A stretch of 51,100 bases of DNA from Acidobacteriota bacterium. GTDB taxonomy: Bacteria; Acidobacteriota; Terriglobia; Acidiferrales; UBA7541. How positions within the stretch are numbered: position 1 is the first letter of the stretch; each line of letters starts with the position of its first letter. The stretch is taken from NCBI GenBank assembly GCA_018268785.1, contig JAFDVY010000012.1, positions 1 to 51,100 on the forward strand, written 5' to 3'. The notes under the pieces were generated by a model. The model saw only the letters and a program-made list of their open reading frames with translations. It was not told the DNA's origin and searched no databases. A program made the position numbers and the translations under genes. Shown in pieces: positions 17,796 through 28,512 of the stretch.

Positions 17796-18965
17796 ATGAG
17801 CACGAACACCTACAAATCGGGCACAACCACACTCATCGGGATCGAGCAGCCGGAGACGCTGCGCGCTCCGGAAATCGAAAAAGGCGTGGGGTGTGATTTC
17901 GACAACTACCTGCTGGTTCCGGACAATACGTTAGATGAGCGAATTGCCACCGCGAAGGCGAAGCTTGGCAAGGATGTGGTGATTCTGGGGCATCACTACC
18001 AGCGGGATGAAGTGGTGAAATTCGCAGACTTTCGCGGTGACTCTCTGAAGCTTTCGCAGCAGGCTGCTGAAGTCGATGGAAAGTACATCGTGTTTTGCGG
18101 CGTGCATTTCATGGCGGAGAGCGCGGATATTTTGCGCCGTGAGCATCAGGTGGTTGTGTTGCCGGATTTGAACGCCGGATGCTCGATGGCGGATATGGCG
18201 GATATCGGGCAGGTGGAAGCGTGCTGGAGCGAACTTGGCGGCGTGACGGATACGAGCAAGATTATTCCAGTCACATACATGAACTCGACCGCGGCGATCA
18301 AGTCTTTCACTGGCGAGCAGGGCGGGTCGGTCTGCACGAGTTCGAATGCCGCGGCGGTAATGAGATGGGCATTTGCCCGCGGCGAAAAGGTTCTGTTCCT
18401 GCCGGACGAGCATTTGGGGCGCAATACCGGCTACCGGATGGGGATTCCGCTGGACGAAATGATTGTATGGAATCCATTCGAAGAACTTGGCGGGAATACC
18501 GAAGAGCAGATTCGCAAAGCGAAAGTGATTTTGTGGAAGGGCTACTGCTCCGTGCACCAGCGCTTTACCGTGGAGCATGTGGCGCGAGTGCGGAAAGAAA
18601 ATCCGGGGATTCGCGTGATCGTGCATCCGGAGTGCCGGTTTGAAGTGGCGCAGGCGGCGGACGAAATTGGCTCGACCGAAGGAATCATCAAGGCGATCAA
18701 GGCATCTCCCGCAGGATCGCAGTGGGCCGTGGGAACGGAAATTCACCTGGTGAATCGGCTCAGCAAGGAATTGAAGGATCACAAAGTCATGTCGCTCGAC
18801 CGGAGCGTTTGCGTTTGCACGACGATGTTCCGGATTACTCCTGTGCATTTGCTCTGGGCGCTGGAGAATCTTGCCGCAGGAAAAATTGTCAACCGGATTT
18901 CCGTGGATGAGCGGACGCGGAAATTTGCGCGAGTCGCGCTCGACCGCATGCTGGCTTTGCGCTAG
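17796..18965 (+). CDS. nadA: Quinolinate synthase NadA
   Basis: 389 residues, the long bacterial form. NadA condenses iminoaspartate with dihydroxyacetone phosphate to give quinolinate for NAD synthesis, using a [4Fe-4S] cluster. Visible features are ILGHHYQRDEV (about 63-73), FRGDSLKLSQQA, FCGVHFMAESADIL (100-113), PDLNAGCSMADM with Cys129, and HPECRFEV in the C-terminal third. Preserved Cys match the cluster ligands. GGGAGAAGG lies about 22 bases upstream of the start, rather far for a ribosome site. No nadB or nadC gene is nearby. Confidence 0.95.
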   Translation: MSTNTYKSGTTTLIGIEQPETLRAPEIEKGVGCDFDNYLLVPDNTLDERIATAKAKLGKDVVILGHHYQRDEVVKFADFRGDSLKLSQQAAEVDGKYIVFCGVHFMAESADILRREHQVVVLPDLNAGCSMADMADIGQVEACWSELGGVTDTSKIIPVTYMNSTAAIKSFTGEQGGSVCTSSNAAAVMRWAFARGEKVLFLPDEHLGRNTGYRMGIPLDEMIVWNPFEELGGNTEEQIRKAKVILWKGYCSVHQRFTVEHVARVRKENPGIRVIVHPECRFEVAQAADEIGSTEGIIKAIKASPAGSQWAVGTEIHLVNRLSKELKDHKVMSLDRSVCVCTTMFRITPVHLLWALENLAAGKIVNRISVDERTRKFARVALDRMLALR

Positions 18966-19016
18966 CATCGAAGAAGAAATTGTTCCCGCAGTTGCGCGAC
19001 GCAACACGGAAAGCCA

Positions 19017-19493
19017 ATGGCCGACGAAGACGACGAGCTCCCGCAAGACGAAACCCCGGAACCCAGACTATTTTCGCTGACTGAAGCGGAACGCACGCGG
19101 CAGGAGCTCGAGCCCGTGTTGATCGAAGCGATGGAATGTCGCAAGAAATTGTCAGGTCTGGATGCGGAGCTGTCGGCAGTGGCGGCGCGCATCATGATGA
19201 TGGGTGGAATGCTGGTGCCGCACGATAAATTGTCGCTGGTGCGGCTGGAACACACGAGGCTGGTGCAGAATCTGAAGTCGGCTCTGGATCAAATCCTGGA
19301 AACGGGATGTGTGATCAAGGATTTGGACGTGGGGTTGCTGGATTTTCCCTCGGTGATCGACAACGAAGAGGTTTATTTGTGCTGGAAACTGGGCGAAGAC
19401 CGGATCCGCTTTTATCACCGGCAGGATGAAGGATTTGCGGGCCGAAAGCCGCTCGATCCGCGGGATCTGGGGCCGGGAGACAAAGTTCAGTAA
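19017..19493 (+). CDS. DUF2203 family protein
   Basis: 158 residues. After an acidic N-terminus (about 1-18), the sequence RLFSLTEAERTRQELEPVLIEAM begins a long amphipathic helix. The second half has CVIKDLDVGLLDFPS and VYLCWKLGEDRIRFYH, the signature of DUF2203. This small cytoplasmic family has no proven function. GGAAAG precedes the ATG. The gene follows nadA by 51 bases and precedes the DUF255 gene by 58, so all may be in one operon. Confidence 0.85.
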   Translation: MADEDDELPQDETPEPRLFSLTEAERTRQELEPVLIEAMECRKKLSGLDAELSAVAARIMMMGGMLVPHDKLSLVRLEHTRLVQNLKSALDQILETGCVIKDLDVGLLDFPSVIDNEEVYLCWKLGEDRIRFYHRQDEGFAGRKPLDPRDLGPGDKVQ

Positions 19494-19551
19494 TTTCGAT
19501 CGCGTCGCGTGAACGCGGGCTCCTCAAAAACCACCTCTCACAGGAAATCAA

Positions 19552-21687
19552 TTGAGCGAAAAAACGGAAAATCGGTTGAAGGATTCGACGAGTCCCTATT
19601 TGCGGTCTGCTGCGCACCAGCCGATTGATTGGTACGAGTGGGGCGAAGAGGCTTTTGCGAAAGCGCAAAAAGAAGACAAGCCGATGTTGCTGGACATCGG
19701 CGCGGTGTGGTGCCACTGGTGCCATGTGATTGACCGCGAGAGCTACGAGAATCCAGTGATCGCGCAAATCATCAACGAGCATTTTGTGCCAGTGAAGGTG
19801 GATCGCGACGAACGTCCGGATGTTGACTCGCGCTATCAAGCAGCAATCAGCGCGATTTCCGGGCAAGGCGGCTGGCCGTTGACGGGATTTTTGATGCCGG
19901 ACGGCAAACCGTTTTTTGGCGGGACATATTTTCCGCCAGAGGACCAGTTTGGGAGGCCGGGATTCCGGCGCGTGCTGCTGGCTGTAGCGGAGTCGTATAA
20001 GAGTAAGCGCACGGATTTGGTGCGAGCTGCAGAATCATTGGCGGAGGGCGTGGCGCAGCAGGAGATGTTCACTGGCGCGCATGGAAAATTTGATGCGGAA
20101 GTGGTCGATTCGCAGGTGCGGTCGATCACTCAGCTTTTTGATATCAAGAACGGCGGATTCGGGAAGGCGCCGAAGTTTCCGCATTGCTCGGCGATTGATT
20201 TGGTCTTAGAGCGTTACCAGCAAACGAAAGAGCGGCATTTGCTGGCGATGGCGGAAACAACGCTGGAGAAGATGGCGCGGGGCGGCGTTTACGACCAGTT
20301 GGCCGGTGGATTCCATCGCTACTCTGTGGATGAAAAGTGGCTTGTGCCGCATTTCGAGAAAATGAGTTACGACAATTCGGAGCTGCTGAAGAATTATTTG
20401 CACGCCATCGGTTTGGCTCGAAACGAAAATTGGGAAGCGCCTTTCACGGACACAGCTCAGAGCATCGTCCTTTGGGTCAATGAGGTTCTGTCGGATCAAG
20501 AGAACGGTGGGTTTTATGCCAGTCAAGATGCTGATTATTCGCTCGATGACGATGGCGACTATTTTACGTGGACGCTTGAAGAAGTCCGCGCTGTGCTCAC
20601 GCCCGAAGAGTCTCGGGTGATCGAGCTTTACTATGACGTAGAAGCCCATGGAGAAATGCATCACAACCCGGCGAAAAACGTGCTCTGGATTGCCCGAGGA
20701 TTCAACGAAATCGGAGAAACCCTCCGCAAAGCGCCAGACGAAATCGTCACGATTAAGCTAAGAGCAGAGTCGAAGATGTTGAAGGCACGACTTGCGCGTC
20801 CCACCCCTTTCGTGGACAAAACGATGTACGTGAGCTGGAACGCGATGTTTGCCTCGGCCTATCTTGAGGCGGCCCGTGTCATCTGGACGGGTTGGATTGC
20901 GCAAGACTGCAAGAGTTTTGCGATAAAGACACTAGATCGCATGCTCCGAGAGACTTGGACTGTTGAACAAGGATTTGCGCATCGCATTGGCGGGCCTGCG
21001 CTGCGCGGGTCGCTGGATGATCAGGTGTTTGGCATGATGGCGCTGCTGGATGCGTATGAAGCGACTCTGGATACGAAATATTTTCAGGCGGCCCAGCGAA
21101 CGATGGACATTGCGATTGAAAAATACGGCGATGCGGAAGGCGGGGGATTTTTTGACAGGGCGAGCGACGCGCCGGCAATGGGCGGGCTCGACGTGCGACG
21201 AAAACCGTTTCAGGATTCGCCGACTCCCGGAGCCAATTCGGTTGCTGCCATGGCGCTGACTCGCATGCACGCTTACACCGGCGAGAAGAAATACTACGAC
21301 TGGGCGAAGAAAGCGCTCGAGGCCTTCGCGGGAATTGCGCCGCAGTTTGGGATGTTTGCGGCAACGTATGGATTGGCGGCGACGCTCTTTGCGAATCACC
21401 CGATTCAGGTGGTGATTACAGGGGCTGAGGGAGATGACGCGGCGAAGAAACTGGAAGAGACGGCGAACTCGGTGTTTCGATTTGGAAAAGCAGTCTTGCG
21501 GATTAAACCTGGCATGAACGCGGAGCATTTGCCGTTGGCTTTGCGCGAAACTCTGCCCCATCTCCCCGCGGACAAGGCGAATGCGTTGGTTTGCTTTGGA
21601 AATACGTGCATGCCGCCGACGAACGATCCGGACAATTTGAAGGCCTTGCTACTGGAGCAAACAGGGTATTCAGCGACTTCGACTTAG
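19552..21687 (+). CDS. DUF255/YyaL-type thioredoxin-fold protein
   Basis: 711 residues starting at TTG (AGGAAA upstream). [24 protein letters not shown] opens the typical N-terminal thioredoxin-like domain, with the active CxxC at Cys54-His-Trp-Cys57 (AVWCHWCH). The remaining 500 residues form an alpha/alpha toroid similar to glycoside-hydrolase or N-acylglucosamine-epimerase folds. Length and motif match the YyaL/SSP411 (spermatogenesis-associated 20) family, whose biochemical role is unsettled. The gene ends 10 bases from the convergent lipoprotein gene. Confidence 0.92.
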   Translation: MSEKTENRLKDSTSPYLRSAAHQPIDWYEWGEEAFAKAQKEDKPMLLDIGAVWCHWCHVIDRESYENPVIAQIINEHFVPVKVDRDERPDVDSRYQAAISAISGQGGWPLTGFLMPDGKPFFGGTYFPPEDQFGRPGFRRVLLAVAESYKSKRTDLVRAAESLAEGVAQQEMFTGAHGKFDAEVVDSQVRSITQLFDIKNGGFGKAPKFPHCSAIDLVLERYQQTKERHLLAMAETTLEKMARGGVYDQLAGGFHRYSVDEKWLVPHFEKMSYDNSELLKNYLHAIGLARNENWEAPFTDTAQSIVLWVNEVLSDQENGGFYASQDADYSLDDDGDYFTWTLEEVRAVLTPEESRVIELYYDVEAHGEMHHNPAKNVLWIARGFNEIGETLRKAPDEIVTIKLRAESKMLKARLARPTPFVDKTMYVSWNAMFASAYLEAARVIWTGWIAQDCKSFAIKTLDRMLRETWTVEQGFAHRIGGPALRGSLDDQVFGMMALLDAYEATLDTKYFQAAQRTMDIAIEKYGDAEGGGFFDRASDAPAMGGLDVRRKPFQDSPTPGANSVAAMALTRMHAYTGEKKYYDWAKKALEAFAGIAPQFGMFAATYGLAATLFANHPIQVVITGAEGDDAAKKLEETANSVFRFGKAVLRIKPGMNAEHLPLALRETLPHLPADKANALVCFGNTCMPPTNDPDNLKALLLEQTGYSATST

Positions 21688-21697
21688 GCAGTCGTGC

Positions 21698-22294
21698 TTA
21701 CTTTTCGCGGGTCAACAAGTAATAGCCTGAAAACGCTTCTTTTTCTTCAGCGTGCTTCGACAAGAATTTCCGCAAATCGTCGCTTTCAGCAGAGAGCAAT
21801 AGCCCGTCAGAGCTCCTAACACTGGCAATTTCTAACTTGTGCTCTTTGTCCTGATTATTCACCCAGCTGTCGTCCAGGAAATACCAATTTAACTTATCCT
21901 TTTCAATCGAGACCCTCGCGAATATGTGTGCTTTAACGACCGGAAAGCTCGCCCTTTTGCAATCGCTTTTCTTTGGATCTGGCGGATAGAAATCCAGAAA
22001 TAAAAGTCCATCGATGGCAACTAAATTCGCCGACATGAGAATGGTTTGACCGTCATCAGCGAAATTCTGGACATCCAGCTCATAGCTGGTATTGTCAGCC
22101 GCTGAACGAATCAATACATGGCTTTTCCGCCCGTCCGAAGAAGGTTTGCCGCCTTCAAGCAACAACCACTTGCCCATTAGGCGCTGGTCCAGAGGTGCCG
22201 CTTGTCCAAGCCCGAATAACGATTCCTCCGGCCCGCAACCTGACAGCGTCAAGAGAGCGAGCATAGCAGCAAGAAGGGTCACGATCCTTTGCAT
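21698..22294 (-). CDS. Hypothetical lipoprotein
   Basis: 198 residues with a classic lipoprotein signal: MQRIVTLLAAMLALLTLSGC, lipid attachment predicted at Cys20. GGGAGG is well placed before the ATG. The mature part is mostly beta strand, beginning LMGKWLLLEGGK, a lipocalin- or META-like start, but I recognise no family. The gene is clearly lower in GC than its neighbours, a sign of possible transfer. The DinB-like gene upstream on the same strand is separated from it by an intrinsic terminator. Confidence 0.75.
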   Translation of the reverse strand: MQRIVTLLAAMLALLTLSGCGPEESLFGLGQAAPLDQRLMGKWLLLEGGKPSSDGRKSHVLIRSAADNTSYELDVQNFADDGQTILMSANLVAIDGLLFLDFYPPDPKKSDCKRASFPVVKAHIFARVSIEKDKLNWYFLDDSWVNNQDKEHKLEIASVRSSDGLLLSAESDDLRKFLSKHAEEKEAFSGYYLLTREK

Positions 22295-22310
22295 GGGTTG
22301 CCTCCCAATG

Positions 22311-22352
22311 AAAAACGCCGGGAGACGATGGAAAATCGTCGTGCACCCGGCG
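22311..22352 (-). terminator. Intrinsic terminator after the DinB-like gene
   Basis: On the minus strand CGCCGGG (22346-22352 complement) pairs with CCCGGCG (22316-22322 complement), with an inner ACGAT/ATCGT stem, and five T follow (22311-22315). It lies 30 bases after the DinB-like stop and just before the lipoprotein's ribosome site. Confidence 0.75.
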
Positions 22353-22381
22353 CTTCTCGTCCAATTGAAAATAAGCGTTGG

Positions 22382-22954
22382 CTACTTTTTGGGCCGCGAT
22401 TCCGGCGGGACCATGCCGTTGATGCGGTAGTAGACGACGAGCTGGCCGTAGTGCTCGCCGGAATGCTCGATGAGCCCGTTGGCAAGATCGCCGATGCGGG
22501 TCTTCGTCGGGAAGCCTGCTTCAATCTCTTCATTGAGCCCTTTGTCGCCCTTTGCTTTTATCAGGTCGGCGCCATCCTTAACGCACTGCTTCACGAAGGC
22601 CACGACTTGCGCCCGCGTTTTGTAGTCGTCGGCTTTGGGATCGTCTCCGAACCGGGCTTTCTTGCCATTGGCAGTGTCCGTGAAGTAGTACATGGACGCC
22701 GACGCGTGGAGCAGGTTCCCGAGAAAGGTACGCGAATCGGGATGGGGTTTGTAGCTGTACTTATCCTCAGGGATATCTTCCGCCATCGCGATCAGCTTGC
22801 GGCCGATGTCATTCCAGGATTCGAGAAGAGCTTGGGATGGGCTCGGCGCTGGTTTGGCCGGCGCCTTTTTGGCTGCATCCTGCTGGGCGAGCGTTGGCAG
22901 TGCCAGGAAGGCAGCTGCCAGAGCGATTCCTGCAAAAGACCACAGTTTTTTCAT
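22382..22954 (-). CDS. Exported DinB-superfamily protein
   Basis: 190 residues from the ATG at 22954, preceded by GGAGGA; the open frame extends to 23011 without support. A signal peptide (1-23, ending PTLAQQ) and a Lys/Ala/Pro linker precede a four-helix DinB-like domain. The domain has DKYSYKPHPDSRTFLGNLLHAS and a final helix IEHSGEHYGQLVVYYRINGMVP. These match the pattern of DinB/YfiT metal-dependent hydrolases, with histidines in HAS and EHSGEH as likely metal ligands. Most family members are cytoplasmic thiol-transferases or hydrolases, so the export signal is noteworthy. The function is unknown. Confidence 0.85.
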   Translation of the reverse strand: MKKLWSFAGIALAAAFLALPTLAQQDAAKKAPAKPAPSPSQALLESWNDIGRKLIAMAEDIPEDKYSYKPHPDSRTFLGNLLHASASMYYFTDTANGKKARFGDDPKADDYKTRAQVVAFVKQCVKDGADLIKAKGDKGLNEEIEAGFPTKTRIGDLANGLIEHSGEHYGQLVVYYRINGMVPPESRPKK

Positions 22955-23165
22955 TGCTTCCTCCGTCGCGCCTTCGAGGCGGGACAATTTTGACACTCTT
23001 AAAAGACGCACTTCGAAAGGAGAAGTGTTCTTCGGAATAGGCGAATCTTACTCCGCCTGTCGGATGTCTGGCTACGGCGGAGGATACGGAAACGGCAGGT
23101 GAGCAGCCAAATTGTCTCCTGGTTGGCGCATGGTAAGCTAATTAGGCAGGCAGGGAGGCGTTTTC

Positions 23166-24479
23166 TTGTTTCATGGCGTCAATGTTGTCTGGCTGGTAGC
23201 GCGCACTCTTATCGGACTGGGGCTGATTTCGCTCCTCGTGTATTCACAGTTCTTTTGGTATCGCGGACTTTGGCGGGTTACGGCGAATTGGCGGAGCACT
23301 GCGCTGCGTGTGCTGGCACGCGTGATCTGCTTGGCGTTGGCTGTGGTTTGTGCATTGGCGTTCGCCGATGGGCTTCGCATGGGCAAGAATCATTGGATTC
23401 CGCGGGGGCAGGTTTTTCCATTGTTTGTTGGAATGTGGTTTACGAGCGCGTTTTTTGGATTTATCGCGGTGAAGCTCGTGCGCGGATTTGACATCATTTG
23501 GGGCTCGGCCAAGCGGCGCATTCGCGCGAGCTTGCAACAGAAGGCGAAGAGCCCCGATGCGAGAGCAGGGATGGAGATTTTGGCCGACCCTGGCAGGCGG
23601 CATTTCTTCAAAACGGCCACAGCCGTTGCAGGCGCGGCGCCGTTTCTTGGCGCGGTATACGGATTTGCCGCGGAGCGATTGAACTATCAAGTTCGGCGCG
23701 TGGAAATTCCTCTGGCGAATCTTCCGGACGCGCTGGACGGGATGAAAATCGCGCAACTCAGCGACATTCATCTGAGCGGTTACATTTCGCGCGACGACGT
23801 GCGGCGCGCCGTGGACATGGCGAATGATTTGGCGCCCGATCTTTCCGTGGTGACAGGCGATTTCATCACCAGCGCGGGCGACCCGCTGTCGGAATGTATC
23901 GAAGAAATTCGCAAGCTATCGGGATCGCTGGGAATTTATGGCTGCAATGGTAATCATGAAATTTATGCGAAGGCGGAAGACGCGGCGGAACGCCTGTTCG
24001 CGCAGGCGGGAATGAAACTATTGCGTAGCGAAAACGCTGCGATCAATTTTCGTGGAGCACAATTGAATTTGATTGGCGTGGATTACCAGCGCGAGCGCGG
24101 CCCTGGCGGAAAGAGAATTGAAACACTGGCTGGGGCGGAGAGGCTTGTGCGGCGTGACATGCCGAATATTTTGCTTTCGCACAATCCGAATACGTTCGAT
24201 CGGGCAGCGGAGTTGGGGATCGAGCTTTCATTGGCTGGGCATACGCACGGCGGGCAAGTGCAGGTGGAGATTCTGGATCACCGGCTGAGCCCGGCGCGGT
24301 TCATCACGAACTACATCGCGGGCTTGTACACGCGCCCGTTGGGCGCGGCGTCGAATTCGCTCGATGCTCCGGTGAAACATTCGCAGCTTTATGTTAATCG
24401 AGGTTTGGGCACAGTTGGTGCGCCGGTGCGATTGGGTGTACCGCCGGAGATTACGCTGATTACTCTGCGGCGATCTTAG
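23166..24479 (+). CDS. Membrane metallophosphoesterase (YkuE-like) with internal Tat-like motif
   Basis: 437 residues from TTG, with GGGAGG 10 bases upstream. Three membrane segments (about 8-28, 47-66, 84-103) are followed by a cytoplasmic basic stretch, and then Arg144-Arg-His-Phe-Phe-Lys149 before a hydrophobic run (150-168), an arrangement like a twin-arginine signal. The calcineurin-like domain has all metal motifs: SDIH (199-202), GD (231-232), GNHE (262-265), a histidine in LSHNPN, and AGHTHGGQ. The phosphoesterase would face the outside, as in YkuE-type proteins acting on cell-envelope substrates (inference). The gluconokinase gene begins 11 bases later. Confidence 0.88.
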   Translation: MFHGVNVVWLVARTLIGLGLISLLVYSQFFWYRGLWRVTANWRSTALRVLARVICLALAVVCALAFADGLRMGKNHWIPRGQVFPLFVGMWFTSAFFGFIAVKLVRGFDIIWGSAKRRIRASLQQKAKSPDARAGMEILADPGRRHFFKTATAVAGAAPFLGAVYGFAAERLNYQVRRVEIPLANLPDALDGMKIAQLSDIHLSGYISRDDVRRAVDMANDLAPDLSVVTGDFITSAGDPLSECIEEIRKLSGSLGIYGCNGNHEIYAKAEDAAERLFAQAGMKLLRSENAAINFRGAQLNLIGVDYQRERGPGGKRIETLAGAERLVRRDMPNILLSHNPNTFDRAAELGIELSLAGHTHGGQVQVEILDHRLSPARFITNYIAGLYTRPLGAASNSLDAPVKHSQLYVNRGLGTVGAPVRLGVPPEITLITLRRS

Positions 24480-24490
24480 GCAGCGAGCGC

Positions 24491-24976
24491 ATGATCGTAC
24501 TCGTAATGGGCACGACGGGTTCGGGCAAGACGACGATCGGCGCATTGCTCGCAAAAAAACTGGGCTGGACCTTTCTCGACGCGGACGATTTCCATCCCGC
24601 GGCAAATATCGCAAAAATGAAGCAGGGAACTCCGTTGAACGACGCGGACCGCGTGCCCTGGCTTGCGGCGATTCATAAGAAGCTCGCGCAACTCAAAGAA
24701 GAGGGGAAGAGCGGCGTCTTGGGTTGTTCTGCGCTGAAGCAGAGCTACCGCGATACGCTCGGCGCAGGGCTCGATATGCGCATCGTCTATTTGAAGGGCA
24801 CCTACGAAGAGATGCGCGCGCACATTCTGGCGCGGCACGGGCATTTTGCCGGTGAAGGAATTTTAGCCGGACAGTTCCGCGATTTGGAAGAACCGAAAGA
24901 TGCGATCGTGGTTTCCGTCGCGCTTGCCCCGGATCAAATTGTCCAGACGATTCTCCGAGAATTACACCCATCCTGA
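24491..24976 (+). CDS. gntK: Gluconokinase (GntK family)
   Basis: 161 residues. Phosphorylates D-gluconate to 6-phosphogluconate with ATP. The P-loop GTTGSGKTT is at residues 7-15, followed by the family hallmark FLDADDFHPAANIAKM, then GTPLNDADRVPWL (about 47-59) and a CSALKQSYRD segment. Length is normal for the family. It starts 11 bases after the metallophosphoesterase stop and is probably cotranscribed with it. No gluconate transporter or regulator is adjacent. Confidence 0.93.
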   Translation: MIVLVMGTTGSGKTTIGALLAKKLGWTFLDADDFHPAANIAKMKQGTPLNDADRVPWLAAIHKKLAQLKEEGKSGVLGCSALKQSYRDTLGAGLDMRIVYLKGTYEEMRAHILARHGHFAGEGILAGQFRDLEEPKDAIVVSVALAPDQIVQTILRELHPS

Positions 24977-25002
24977 ACTGTTTTTCCGCAAACCGAAGCA
25001 AG

Positions 25003-25031
25003 TTGCTGGCATTGGTGTGCAGTGCCATAAT
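25003..25031 (+). promoter_or_regulatory. Promoter candidate for thiC
   Basis: TTGCTG (25003-25008), a 17-base spacer and CATAAT (25026-25031), 46 bases before the thiC start codon. The 101-bp leader region shows no TPP-riboswitch core. Confidence 0.45.
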
Positions 25032-25050
25032 TTGAGTTCTATGAATGTAG

Positions 25051-26499
<1,449 letters not shown>

Positions 26500-26670
26500 C
26501 CACCGGCAATTTAGGTCATTCATTGGCTCCCAGGTGCTGCGTTACTTTTTTGGGCAAACTTCACCTTCCCCGTTCTAGTTCCGCGGCTCCTCTGCTAGTC
26601 TCTTAGTACAGCGAGCCCTGTCCCCTTGCCTACACACGTCCCAGAGAGGATTACGCGCACTGCGCGCAGT

Positions 26671-27603
26671 ATGAGTCAGTCTGGCCCGTCTCTTCAGGTC
26701 CTCGTGGTGGACGATTCGCCCGTTTATCGCGAGCTAGTCAGTCAGGCCCTTCAGGGGCAGGATTATTCCGTTACTTTTGCAAAGAACGGCAGGGAAGCGC
26801 TCGAGCTCTTTGCGCAAACCGCCCCCCATATCGTCATCACAGACTGGATGATGCCGGACGTTTCCGGCCTCGATCTCGTCCAGCGTATTCGCGGCAGCGA
26901 ACTGGCCTATACCTACGTCATTTTGTTGACCTCCATCTCCGACAAGGCGATGGTTGTAAAAGGCTTGGCCGCGGGCGCGGATGACTATCTGACAAAACCC
27001 TTCGATCCGGGCGAGTTTTGTGCGCGCATTGGCGTTGGACGCCGGATAATTTGTCTACAGCGCGATATCGAAGCCAAGAACCTGCTCTTACAGGAGGCCG
27101 CGCGGACGGATTCACTGACCGGCCTGCCGAACCGCCGCGCGATTGAGGAATGGGCCGAGCGGCAAATCCGCGGAGCATCTCGCCACGGCTATCCGCTATG
27201 GGTGATTTTGGCCGACCTCGACTCTTTTAAGAGTGTGAACGATAACTACGGCCATGACGCGGGCGATCTCGTTCTTCAAAAATTCGCTGAAGTATTGCGA
27301 GGAACTACGCGAGCTTCTGACATTTGCGGACGCATGGGCGGAGAAGAATTCGTCATGGTCCTGACTCACGTGGACCAGAACGGCATTTTCCCAACTGTAG
27401 ACCGGCTCCGCGAGCAATTTGCCTCTCTTGTATTTCGCTTTGGCGGGAACTCGGCAAGCGTCACAGCTAGCTTTGGGATCGCTGGATTTCAAGGCAGGGA
27501 AATCGCGGAATTCTCCCAACTCCTCCGCAGGGCTGACGAAGCGCTTTACGCTGCGAAACGCGGCGGCCGCAACCGGGTGGAAGTTGCCGTCCTTCAACCG
27601 TAA
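26671..27603 (+). CDS. Response regulator with GGDEF diguanylate cyclase domain
   Basis: 310 residues from ATG 26671; a TTG at 26626 in the same frame is an alternative, and neither has a good ribosome site. The REC domain (about 8-125) has the acidic pair DD, phospho-acceptor Asp58 (ITDWMMPD) and Lys109 (TKPF). The GGDEF domain follows directly (about 145-305), with Gly-Gly-Glu-Glu-Phe at 223-227. The inhibitory I-site RASD starts at Arg214, five residues before the active site. It should make cyclic di-GMP upon phosphorylation, with product inhibition. No histidine kinase gene is adjacent. Confidence 0.93.
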   Translation: MSQSGPSLQVLVVDDSPVYRELVSQALQGQDYSVTFAKNGREALELFAQTAPHIVITDWMMPDVSGLDLVQRIRGSELAYTYVILLTSISDKAMVVKGLAAGADDYLTKPFDPGEFCARIGVGRRIICLQRDIEAKNLLLQEAARTDSLTGLPNRRAIEEWAERQIRGASRHGYPLWVILADLDSFKSVNDNYGHDAGDLVLQKFAEVLRGTTRASDICGRMGGEEFVMVLTHVDQNGIFPTVDRLREQFASLVFRFGGNSASVTASFGIAGFQGREIAEFSQLLRRADEALYAAKRGGRNRVEVAVLQP

Positions 27604-27693
27604 GGAACAATTTAGGCTATCTAGCCGTATATTCCATCAGAAGGGGAGAGCGCAGTCCTGGCTCACTTTGCACTGGGTGGAAAGAGGTTTCTC

Positions 27694-27969
27694 ATGCTTT
27701 TTCTTCTATTTCTTGGCTTCCTGTATTTCCTGCCGACCATCATCGGCCGCGACAAGAACGACGCTGGCTTGATCTTCGCAGTAAATCTGTTCCTGGGTTG
27801 GACTGTTGTTGGCTGGATCGTTGCATTTATCTGGGCCTGTGCGGCGGATTCGCGACCGATCCCAGTTCGGATGGTGCCAGTAGCCACTTCGGGGCGCTTC
27901 TGCTGCCAGTGCGGCACATTGAGCGCCGGTGGCGGTCATTTCTGCAGTGCCTGCGGACGGGCTATTTAA
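27694..27969 (+). CDS. Small membrane protein with superinfection-immunity-like domain and C-terminal zinc ribbon
   Basis: 91 residues; AGAGG precedes the ATG. Two membrane segments (about 2-18 and 27-49) fit the Imm_superinfect pattern, with FLPTIIGRDKNDAGLIFAVNLFLGWTVVGW as the diagnostic region. The tail has a zinc ribbon, CCQCG...CSACG (about 69-88). The domain is named after a phage T4 protein but is widespread in chromosomes without phage context, so the name should not be read as a function. It echoes the zinc-ribbon membrane proteins at the left end of the window. Confidence 0.7.
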   Translation: MLFLLFLGFLYFLPTIIGRDKNDAGLIFAVNLFLGWTVVGWIVAFIWACAADSRPIPVRMVPVATSGRFCCQCGTLSAGGGHFCSACGRAI

Positions 27970-28056
27970 TCCAGTCAGTCGATCTGAAGCGGCTTTTCTT
28001 CCCGCGCAAACTTCCCCTATACTCGGAAGGCTTTTCCAGGCTGCAAAGGAGCAGGC

Positions 28057-28362
28057 ATGGCTTTTGTGCGGGCGGCGAAGGCGTCTGATGTGGCGCCAGG
28101 TTCAATTCTGGAAGTGCAAGTAGCGGGCAAAGTGATCGCTCTTGCTAACGTGGGCGGCACTTTCTATGCGATCAGCAACACTTGCTTGCATCGGGGTGGC
28201 CCGATCGGCCAAGGCCCGTTGGAGGGCAAGACTGTGACATGCCCTTGGCACGGGTGGCAATTTGACGTAACAACAGGCAAAGCTAACATGAATCCAAACG
28301 CCGGCGTACCTTGCTATGCCACAGAGCTACGAGACGAGGAAGTGTTCGTGGATGTGGCCTGA
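28057..28362 (+). CDS. Rieske-type [2Fe-2S] ferredoxin
   Basis: 101 residues; AAAGGAG upstream. The Rieske cluster ligands are Cys43-x-His45 and Cys62-x2-His65 (CLHRGG and CPWHGW). The length and the FDVTTGKA tail match the soluble ferredoxins of ring-hydroxylating or nitrite-reductase small-subunit type. It should carry electrons in the cytoplasm. No oxygenase or reductase partner is next to it, so the redox partner is unknown. Confidence 0.92.
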   Translation: MAFVRAAKASDVAPGSILEVQVAGKVIALANVGGTFYAISNTCLHRGGPIGQGPLEGKTVTCPWHGWQFDVTTGKANMNPNAGVPCYATELRDEEVFVDVA

Positions 28363-28464
28363 GCCTTTTTAACCTGTTTATTTTTAGCGACTTACGATTA
28401 GTTCCGAAGCCAATTTGGCTCAAAGCTTGGCCACGGGGAGCCCCATTTAACCCTCATATTTTGT

Positions 28465-28493
28465 TTGGTTTTGCCAGTTATGGCGTGTATAGT
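28465..28493 (+). promoter_or_regulatory. Promoter candidate for the EVE-domain gene
   Basis: TTGGTT (28465-28470), a 17-base spacer, and TATAGT (28488-28493), 19 bases before the start codon. The leader would be about 13 bases and has no ribosome site, so the mRNA is nearly leaderless. Confidence 0.5.
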
Positions 28494-28512
28494 ACCGCCG
28501 AACTTTTCATAG

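Noticed and set aside
26659..26670. Palindrome ACTGCGCGCAGT just before the diguanylate cyclase ATG
   Set aside because: A perfect 12-bp palindrome, but a single site in GC-rich DNA without other support.
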